Assembly: GCA_019279435.1 (NCBI GenBank)
Contig: JAAALK010000283.1
Span: 1,116,001 to 1,180,000 of the forward strand
From: Zizania palustris
Taxonomy: Eukaryota > Streptophyta > Magnoliopsida > Poales > Poaceae
Direction: 5' to 3'
DNA length: 64,000 bases
Shown here: positions 57,758-64,000 of the stretch, piece after piece
Position numbering within the stretch: position 1 is the stretch's first letter
How the letters are laid out: each line of letters begins with the position of its first letter
Made by a program: the position numbers and the translations under genes
Notes under the pieces: model-generated
The model's database searches: none
What the model was told of the DNA's origin: nothing
The model's input: the letters and a program-made list of their open reading frames with translations, nothing else

Positions 57758-58913
57758 CTAAAATAGGCCACCGTCTTCCGTAGCAATATAAGCCAGCTGA
57801 CTAGGGCAGTCCTTCATAACATGGCCGAATCCTTTGCATCGGTGACACTGGATCGCTGCAGAACGTGCAGTAGAGGCCGCCGAGGAGGTGGGCTTGACTG
57901 GCGCCTTGGATGCTGCAGCCTTGGAACTCTCAGCCTGGGCTGTAGATGTAGAAGGTGCTGATGTAGCCGCCGGTCGAGAAGGTGGTGGTGGTCGTTGCTG
58001 TTGCTGCTGCCCACTTGAGCGTGAAGTGGCACCACCAATGTTGGTCCTCATGCTGCGTTGTGGTTGTTGGCGACCCTGCAATTCTTTTTCTGCAAGTATA
58101 GCAAGGTGGAAAAGGCGAGTGGTAGTATTGTATTCTTTATAATCAATGATATCCTGAATTTCACGTCTTAAACCACCATAAAAACGGGCCATTTTATCCT
58201 CATTGTCCTCCTCAATTTCAGCACGCATGCAACCTATTTGCAACTCCTGACAATACTCCTCTACCGATTTATTTCCTTGGTTTAGGCGCCACAATTTTTT
58301 CTCAAATCACGTTTATATGAAGGAGAGACCCATCTACCACGCATTTGCCGTTTTAACATACCCCAATTTTGTGGTTCATTGCCAACCTGAACTATTTCAG
58401 TCCACCAAAGAAGAGCATATCCAGTGAAGTCACTAGTAGCTAAGCGCACGCGGTGGATAGCAAGAACCATGTGGGCATTAAATTTTGTTCGACTGACATC
58501 TCCCAATCTAAATATGCATCTGGATCATAGGTGCCAGCAAAATGAGGTACTGAAAATTTTACCTTAGAGTAGGGATCATTGTTCCTGCGGTTGTCATTGT
58601 TACCTCGTGGATGGCGGTTGCGGTGGCCGCCCATACCTTGACGATTGAACTGAAAGCGATGACGTGCAGCCTTGTCAGGGTCAATGGCATTGTTTCCGGC
58701 ATAGGATAGGTCGTCTTCCTCCTCAACATGGTTGTCGTCGGCTTGTGTAGCAGGCAATCGTGTCTCTAGGGCAGTCATTCAGTCCACTAGGTCAGCCACA
58801 GTACGCGCGAGACGTTCGATGGAATATTGGGTCTGCCATTGAGACTCTAGTAGAGCACGTCGTGAGACACAGTCATTAAAATCAGATGGAGGGGTACCGC
58901 TGTTATCTGCCAT
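57758..58913 (-). pseudogene. CRM-like gag
   Basis: Start ATG at 58913 (MADNSGTPPSDFNDC). In pieces: VPHFAGTYDPDAYLDWE (58540-58500), FTGYALLWWTEIV, MWRLNQGNKSVEEYCQEL, a Ser/Thr/Pro/Ala-rich link, and the zinc knuckle CHRCKGFGHVMKDC (about 57845-57805). Broken by a TGA at 58779-58781 and two frame changes (near 58500 and 58290). After ATEDGG the sequence runs into RNase H; the join GGAAGACGGTGG could have been made by either parent, a microhomology. Confidence 0.85.
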
Positions 58914-59949
58914 GTTAGTGAAAAGACAAAACAACAAAGAATAATCCTTATGGAAAGCAACTAGGTGGGGTGGTGGGTGTGTGGTGGAAGCAATCCGTCA
59001 AGCGCCTTACCCACGCTTGCAAGTGTTCTTACCACGCCGCAGTGAGGTCACCGGCCTACAGGTGATGAACCAAGTGGAGGGTGGTGGGCGATTGCAAGAT
59101 ATGAACCTGTCCTGACCAAGAGAAGGTGTAGCTTGGAAGGCAAAGTAAGTAGCAAGGAATAGCGATAGTAATAACAGTTAAACCAAGTTCAATAAGTGTT
59201 CCCAAGTACTCGTCAAAGTTGCTGGCCTTAGTGCTCCCAAGGTGAAAATTCAAGCAATAGAGGGAAACTATGTGCCCAAAACTCAAGTGGAGGCAGAACA
59301 AGGTAGCAAACGACAGGACCGGTTCTGTTTTGCTTCTCACAACCTCATTTCTTTTCTTTTCTCTTTTTTTTTCTTTTTTTTCACTATATTTTTTTTGAAC
59401 AAGGATGACAAGAGATGCAACCACAAAAATTTGCACCTGCAACTGAGGTGGGATGTGGTTCACAGAAATTCAACAAGTTCGCTGAACGGCGAGCAAAAAC
59501 TTTGACCAATTTTTTTCTTTATCTTCCTGATTTTTTTGGCAATTCTAATGAAGGCTAACAGGGGAACCCGTGTTAGGGTCAGCTCCAAATTGGGTCAAGA
59601 AGGTGCTCAAAAAATTTCAGATTTTTCTGCGAAACGAGCGAAAAGTTATGCCTGTTTTACCGAAAGGGGGTCACAAGGACTCGATGTGGAAACCGACTAG
59701 GGTTGTGGAGGGAGGTTTTTGGGTGGGGAATTTTTTTTTGAGACACAAGATCAACTACTACTCAAACGACACAACGGGGGGGATTAAACCATCAACAAGA
59801 CTCGACCAAGAACACAAACTCAACAAATTTAAAAACTGAAATAAAAATCGCAAGGCACAAAGGGGTTTTCGGTGGGGATTTTTTGTGAGGGTTTTCTGGA
59901 CTCTAGGTAAAAACAAAAGAAGATCGAGATTACCTAACAGGAAATCTGA
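58914..59949 (-). other. Leader of the CRM-like element
   Basis: About 1 kb between the primer site and gag. It has T-rich runs (59360-59400) and no recognisable frame. Normal for the lineage. Confidence 0.7.
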
Positions 59950-59961
59950 GCTCTGATACCA
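59950..59961 (-). promoter_or_regulatory. Initiator-tRNA-Met primer binding site
   Basis: Minus strand TGGTATCAGAGC two bases after the LTR end (CCCCCATTAGT). Exact match to the plant initiator-Met site. Confidence 0.92.
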
Positions 59962-59963
59962 AC

Positions 59964-61042
59964 TAATGGGGGATTGGTCCCGATCTTCCGCTAGGTAAGG
60001 ATAACTTGGATTGGTGGAGAATCTCGACGTTGACGATCCAAGGCTCCGGTCCGGTGGATCAAAACCTTGCAATCGCTACACCACTGTCTCCGTTGGTTAT
60101 CAACCACGCAGGGCGCGATTGACCTCGCCACGAAGACTAGTTCCAGCAAGCGAACCCAAGAACACAAGCAAGAACAGGAAGAACACAAGTCGAATGCCAA
60201 ATCACAGATGAACTATGATGAGGAGAGGTTTCACAAACGCTGATGCAGCAGCCAATCGGTCCGGTGCAGGAGCGGGATCTAAACACACAAGTGTAGATGC
60301 AAACAAAGCAAAACATAACCCTAAAGGCGGCTGGTGTGAGTTATATAGGGCGTGGGCAGCCTGTAGGAGGCGCACACGACTCGGACTATGGGCCAACACG
60401 GCCTCCAACTCAGTACAAGGTCCAATTCGGCCCAGTTCTGTCATGCAAGACTGTTTCAGTCACACAGGACGACTCGAGACTCCAAAAGAGGCGAAACCAA
60501 TGCCAAAAGATCCGTATTCACCTCAGCTTTCCAAAAAGTCCAAGAACGCGCCAATCGGACTTCGTATTAGGAAGTTACTCCCATTTTGGTGCATGGTGGT
60601 TGATGTAGTCTGAACCAGCGAAATCTTGACTCCAAATCATCCGTGCGACTCCGTCTTCAACTCCAACTCTCCTATTCCATCTCCCATGTTCCTAAGCAAC
60701 AAAATATCACTAGTATTCAGTAGCATCCCGTCCAAACAAATATTAACATAGTTGTTAAGGAAAGAATTAGCCTCATGGTTTAAGCGACGGGCACGTGCGC
60801 GTGTGATTGATCCCTGTAATTGAATTGTAGGTTGATGGTGCATGTGTGTATCATGCTGGTGCGTGTGTGTATCATGTTGGTGCATCTGTGTATCATCTTG
60901 GTGCATGTGTGTATCATGCTGGTGCGTCTGTGTATCATGCTGGTGCGTGTGTGTATCATGCTGGTGCATGTGTGTATCATGCTGGTGCATCTGTGTATCA
61001 TGCTGGTGCATGTGTGTATCGTATGAAGTGATGTCCTCATCA
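59964..61042 (-). repeat. 5' LTR of the CRM-like element
   Basis: 1079 bp. Same ends as the 3' LTR. TATA box CTATATAA (plus-strand 60341-60348). Longer than the 3' LTR by 63 bp, all of it three extra units of the 21-bp repeat. Confidence 0.93.
60841..61023. repeat. 21-bp minisatellite, 9 units, in 5' LTR
   Basis: Units start at 60841, 60862, 60883, 60904, 60925, 60946, 60967, 60988 and 61009 (last partial). Each has TGTATCATGCTGGTG with small changes. Open frames here are by-products of a stop-free 21-bp unit. Confidence 0.93.
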
Positions 61043-61721
61043 CTTAGCTTGGTCGGTTAGCATAAGGTTGACATGAAAATAACCCCTGGCACAAAAATGA
61101 AAATTTTGAAATTCATTACATATCATGTTTGCTGAAGCACCTTGAAGTGGGATATGCTTATCGAGTGTGTGCTTGTGTAGCTTTTGCATCTCATGCCTTG
61201 ACATGTCTTGTATACTAGTATGAGTGGTGATGCTTTTATTTGCTAAAACTTGAAAATGCTTGCTCATGCCTTTTTGTTTGGATGATATACATATGAGGAT
61301 GTCATACGATACTTTTAGATGATATTCAAGGTGAATGCTTGTTTGTACTGTAATTGCAGCTGCTCATGTTTTAGAAGCTCACATCTCTGCTTTACCCTCT
61401 TTCCCCTCTTTGCATCTTTTTATCTCCTTGATGCTTGCATTGTCAAAGAGGGAGAAATGATCTACATGATGCTTTGGCTTTTGGATTGCTTGGTTAAGGG
61501 GGAGTTGGCTTTTATGTTGAAATGCTTTTGATGCGATGCGCTTTTGATGTTTTGATGCGATTGATGCTTTTGCTTATAAGGTTTTTGCCTAAGCAGGGAG
61601 ATCTTTTACCAAGTGACATGTTTTGCTCTTTTGTGAGTTTTTATGGTCACTTGTGCGCGTAACTTGCTATCTCATCATGTCTTTGCTTTGGGGTTGTCAA
61701 TGCACTCATCAAGGGGGAGAT
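61043..61721 (+). other. 3' noncoding stretch of copy D, distal part
   Basis: Starts with the target duplication CTTAG and continues copy D (CTTGGTCGGTTAGCATAAGG, TGGTGATGCTTTT.TTTGC). Ends in CATCAAGGGGGAGAT, the polypurine tract, at the LTR start 61722. Confidence 0.8.
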
Positions 61722-62409
61722 TGAGAAACCAATGGTGGTTTTGGTCTGGATGATGAGTGATTGACAAGGATGAGTGTCTGAGCGGATGAGTGGTTGAGAA
61801 TGGGTTGAGTTCATCGAGGGTTTCGATGTGGTGTGGAGGATTGGCTGCCGAGGGTTTCAGTGGTGCATTGTGTCCTTGTTTTGGCTTGTCTTGTTTGTGC
61901 AGGGTGGAGATGCTGACCGACTGTCGACGGCAGGTGATCGAGGGTCGAGCGGGGAGCTTGATGTCGGAGGATCAGGGAGGCTGGGCGAAGTTGGAGAAGA
62001 TCTCAAGAGTGCATGAAGAGATGGAGCGAGACTCGAACGGACGGCTGACTACGACGGCGTGTCGACTGGGTTCGCGAGAGGGAGGCCAGGACAAGCAAGG
62101 ATGGAAGATTTATCTTCTCACTGATTATACAAGTTTTTTACTCTTTTAACCCTATGAAGAATATTAAACAATATCTTCTTAGTCGGTTGTAACTAGAGGG
62201 TAACGAAGTCTTTTACTTTTGTATTCAGTCTATAAATACCCCTCTTCACTCTGTAAATGGTATCGAATACTCAGATATTCAATACACACTTCAAACTATC
62301 TTAAGCTATTATCCATCTCAGAGGCTTGGAATAGTTTTCTTAAACAGACACTTCGTTTGTTAAACACTTTAGTTTTTTAAACCTATTAGCATAATCTTTT
62401 ACGCCAACA
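61722..62409 (+). repeat. Chimeric LTR: SIRE start, Tat end
   Basis: 61722-62105 starts TGAGAAACC after the polypurine tract of copy D, as a SIRE 3' LTR does. From about 62105 the sequence matches the Tat LTR, sense orientation: CGGTTGTAACTAGAGGG, TATA box CTATAAATACCCC (about 62230-62242), CTTAAGCTATTATCC, ending TTTTACGCCAACA at 62409. Confidence 0.65.
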
Positions 62410-62455
62410 CAAATCAATCAAGAAATAAATCGGTTTGGTTTTCATCTGTGTCACT
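62410..62455. other. Short flank before the CACTA element
   Basis: 46 bp ending in ACT, the left target duplication. Nothing recognised. Confidence 0.5.
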
Positions 62456-63923
62456 CACTACAAGAAAACAGAAAGTTTTCGTCGGCTATTTTATCTTCCG
62501 TCGGCTTTTCACAGTGGCCGACGGAATATAGAGGCATTTTTCCCTACCCGGTATAAATCCCCTAACTTCCGTCGGCCAACATTAAAGCCGACGGAAGTTA
62601 AAATTAACTTTCGTCGGCTTTAGATGTGGCCGACGGAAGTTAAGTTTCTAGTCGCGCGCTTTTTTTCCAGGCCGCGCCCTCTTTTTCTCAGCCCGTGCCT
62701 TGTTTTAACCCTAGGTTTTTCCCTTCTCCTCTTCTTCCCCGCCGCCGCCTCCGCGCGACTACGCCCGCCGCCTCCGCCGCCTCCCCGGCCTCCCGCCGCC
62801 CGGCCTCCTGCCGCCTCCGCCCGCCTCCCCGACCTCCCGCCGGTCGCGCGTCCCGTCCCCGGAGCAGCAGTCATGGACATCAACGAGGAGGTGGCAAGGA
62901 ACCTGGACCCCAAGTTCTTGAAGGAAAGGCGAGCAGGTACTGGGTGCTTGGGTGGATTGGACGGTGAGGCCGGGAGGTGGGAGGCAAGTAGGCGGGCCAC
63001 CATGGCAGCAGCAGCAGGGGGTGGGGGAGGAGAGGAGGGGTCGCTAGCTCGCCGGGTGTGGAGGACGTACCTGCGGCAGCTCCAACTCCACCCTCTTAGG
63101 ACCAAGGTCTTCGCCTTCTCATTCGCTTTGATCTTGCTTTTCTATGGTTCGTTTTCGGGAGGGGGTTGTTTCTCAATTGAATGCGTTTCTGGTTGGTCCG
63201 TGGTGCAGATGATCATGTCGGGGTGCCTCGCCGGCGTCAGCGACTCCGTGGCACAGAAGCTCTCCGGCTACCAGAGGATCGAAGATGCCCTGCCTTTAGG
63301 CTGAGTTATCGATCCACTAGTTTCAGACTTTCAGTGCATTCCCTTCTTTGAATAGCACAATGCGGATCAGTGGTTGCAGTTTGCTTGCTTTTCTTGTTAT
63401 TCTGGTGTAATTCGAATCTACACATATTGATGTATATAAAATATAAATTAGTTGGAACATTATTTCTGAATATCTGTAAAACATTGTAGATGTGTTTGGC
63501 TGTTTCAGGTAGAAGGCAGCTCTTTGTTTGCTAGTATTATTCTGCCACTTTTGGTCTCAATTATCATAGAGTGATTTATTCTTGGATTTGAATATTGAGA
63601 CATTGTGGGTTGAATTTGTTAGGAATATTGAGACATTGTGCATGCAGCCGAAGCAAATTCCTCTTTTATAAATTTTCTTTTTTTTGGATTTTTTAGTTAA
63701 TTTTCGTCGGCTAGGATTTAGCCGACGGAAGTTACCGATTTCATGGTAACTTCCGTCGGCTAGGTTTGGCTGACGGAAGTTAGCTAACTTCCGTCTACCC
63801 GCTTCCGTCGGCCAAATGCCGACGGAAGTTAGCCTTTTGCCGACGAAAGTTAGCTTCTTCCGTCGGGAAAGGGCTAACTTCCATCAGCTTTGACCGACGG
63901 AAGTTTCCTGGATTGTTGTAGTG
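62456..63923. mobile_element. Non-autonomous CACTA (EnSpm-type) element with gene capture, 1468 bp
   Basis: Ends CACTACAAGAAAACAG and ...GATTGTTGTAGTG, flanked by the 3-bp duplication ACT (62453-62455, 63924-63926). Subterminal repeats of CTTCCGTCGGC and its complement GCCGACGGAAG occur about seven times on the left (62478-62640) and ten times on the right (63702-63905), in both orientations. No transposase is present, so it would depend on a related element. Inside is a piece of a host gene. Confidence 0.95.
62873..63304 (+). pseudogene. Captured PMP22/Mpv17-type peroxisomal membrane protein fragment
   Basis: From ATG 63002 (context GCCACCATGGC) 35 codons give a Gly-rich start, then SLARRVWRTYLRQLQLHPL and RTK. 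An intron follows (GTCTTC...GGTGCAG, 63107-63208, 102 bp), then MIMSGCLAGVSDSVAQKLSG and YQRIE. This is the N-terminus of plant PMP22, a peroxisomal membrane protein of the Mpv17 family. After YQRIE the match stops; the frame ends at TGA 63302-63304. Spliced, it stays open for 66 residues. Upstream, ATG 62873 opens MDINEEVARNLDPKFLKERR, which I do not recognise and may be from a second gene. 63305-63690 is probably intron from the source gene. Confidence 0.8.
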
Positions 63924-64000
63924 ACTAGGCCCTGCCCACGCCTATCTCGGCTATCATAGCGGTAGGGAGGGTGAGAGCGAGGGGAAGGCTAGGCCATGGC
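63924..64000. other. Flank after the CACTA element
   Basis: Starts with the right target duplication ACT. Too short to assign. Confidence 0.5.

Larger units (their letters stand above)
55906..57786 (-). pseudogene. CRM-like pol: RNase H end, integrase, CR-like tail (626 residues)
   Basis: An open frame. Residues 1-100: end of RNase H (YFSEKLHGSQLNYSTYDKEL, IADALSRRY). 171-211: zinc domain (HGGGLMGH, CTTCNKAK). Core: D240 (SMDFVLGLP), D301 (IVSDRDAKF), E333 (HPQTEVVNR). Only 31 residues lie between D301 and E333, not 35: relatives have four more residues at HPQT. 445-510: GPFRVLEKI and FNISDLKPY. 536-573: HQHDTxM repeats of 7 residues. 580-626: ITRAHARRLNHEVNSFL, the CR-like tail, coded inside the 3' LTR. 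RT and protease are deleted upstream, and the integrase deletion probably kills activity. Confidence 0.88.
55194..61042 (-). mobile_element. CRM-like Ty3/gypsy chromovirus with both LTRs, internally deleted
   Basis: Flanked by the 5-bp duplication CTTAG (55189-55193, 61043-61047). Minus-strand order: 5' LTR (59964-61042), primer site, leader, gag, RNase H end and integrase, polypurine tract, 3' LTR (55194-56209). LTR ends are TGATGAGGAC and CCCCCATTA. Pol runs into the 3' LTR and ends with a TRAHARRLNHEVNSFL-like motif, as in CRM (centromeric) chromoviruses. Protease and RT are deleted. LTRs differ by roughly 35 substitutions outside the minisatellite (hand count, about 4%), so the insertion is young. 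Confidence 0.9.
51563..62105 (+). mobile_element. SIRE-type copy D, gag-only, interrupted by a CRM-like element
   Basis: 5' LTR end, initiator-Met primer site, gag (52196-54620), then directly the 3' noncoding stretch (54621-55193 and 61043-61721), polypurine tract and the start of the 3' LTR (61722). Protease, integrase, RT and RNase H are all absent. The CRM-like element at 55194-61042 sits in the noncoding stretch. Confidence 0.8.

Noticed and set aside
60637..61060. His/Asp-rich and Cys-rich repeat proteins on both strands of the 5' LTR minisatellite
   Set aside because: A stop-free 21-bp unit opens several frames. Only the frame joined to pol in the 3' LTR has a coding context.
62620..63105. 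Minus-strand Gly/Ala/Arg-rich ORF of 161 residues in the CACTA element
   Set aside because: Antisense of the GC-rich leader and PMP22 exon; the plus strand carries the recognisable protein and splice sites.

Overview
This 64-kb window is plant nuclear DNA, almost certainly from a grass (Poaceae), out of a repeat-dense, pericentromere-like region. I see no intact host gene. Nearly everything is LTR retrotransposons nested in and fused to one another, with three DNA transposons and a few captured or decaying gene pieces. The grass call rests on the mix of families: a Tekay/Del-type chromovirus with chromodomain-like end, several SIRE/Opie-Ji-type Ty1/copia elements, Tat-lineage Ty3/gypsy elements carrying an antisense gene of the 'putative gypsy-type transposon' kind (Pfam Transposase_28 type, recognised from memory), a CRM-lineage chromovirus, a CACTA element carrying a gene fragment, and hAT elements. 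There are two runs of exactly 1000 N (15054-16053 and 44338-45337), which are probably placeholder gaps.

Layout. 1-198 is an LTR end of the CRM-like family joined to a broken Tekay-like element (199-6010, plus strand, LTR 3665-6010). 6011-11769 is a SIRE-type copia (copy C, minus strand) with the RT core deleted. 11770-12276 is a minus-strand piece of the Tekay LTR. 12277-23601 is a second SIRE copy (B, plus strand), split by a gypsy LTR (13071-15053), a gap, and a third SIRE copy (A, 16054-20737). 23602-24316 is a gypsy LTR. 24320-27110 is the least repetitive part and holds antisense remains of a CHX-type cation/H+ antiporter and a decayed DGAT1-type pseudogene. 27110-29802 is a Tat-lineage pol fragment with its LTR, holding a perfect small hAT insertion (27386-28038). 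30043-32018 is a larger non-autonomous hAT-like element. 32160-35662 holds two copies of one retroelement leader behind two different LTR-like ends. 35663-37657 is a copia LTR.

37658-51562 is Tat-lineage material. On the minus strand it encodes gag and integrase. On the plus strand, near the 3' LTR, there are two copies of an antisense gene, each with its own TATA box and intron remnants. The second copy is split by SIRE LTRs and a gap (42567-46545). 51563-62105 is a gag-only SIRE-type element (copy D), into which a CRM-like chromovirus (55194-61042, minus strand, 5-bp target duplication CTTAG) has inserted. The CRM-like element has lost protease and RT, and its pol frame runs into the 3' LTR through a 7-residue repeat. 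61722-62409 is a chimeric LTR. 62456-63923 is a complete non-autonomous CACTA element (target duplication ACT) that has captured the first two exons of a peroxisomal PMP22/Mpv17-type gene in a spliceable, open frame.

The genes do not work together as a pathway. The logic is insertion, deletion and recombination among repeats. The most interesting items are the promoter-bearing, intron-containing antisense gene inside the Tat elements, the CACTA gene capture, the coding 21-bp minisatellite in the CRM-like LTR that differs by exactly three units between the two LTRs, and the SIRE LTRs that share ends but carry unrelated central blocks. I found nothing I would call a new biological system. All coordinates of repeat boundaries were read by eye.
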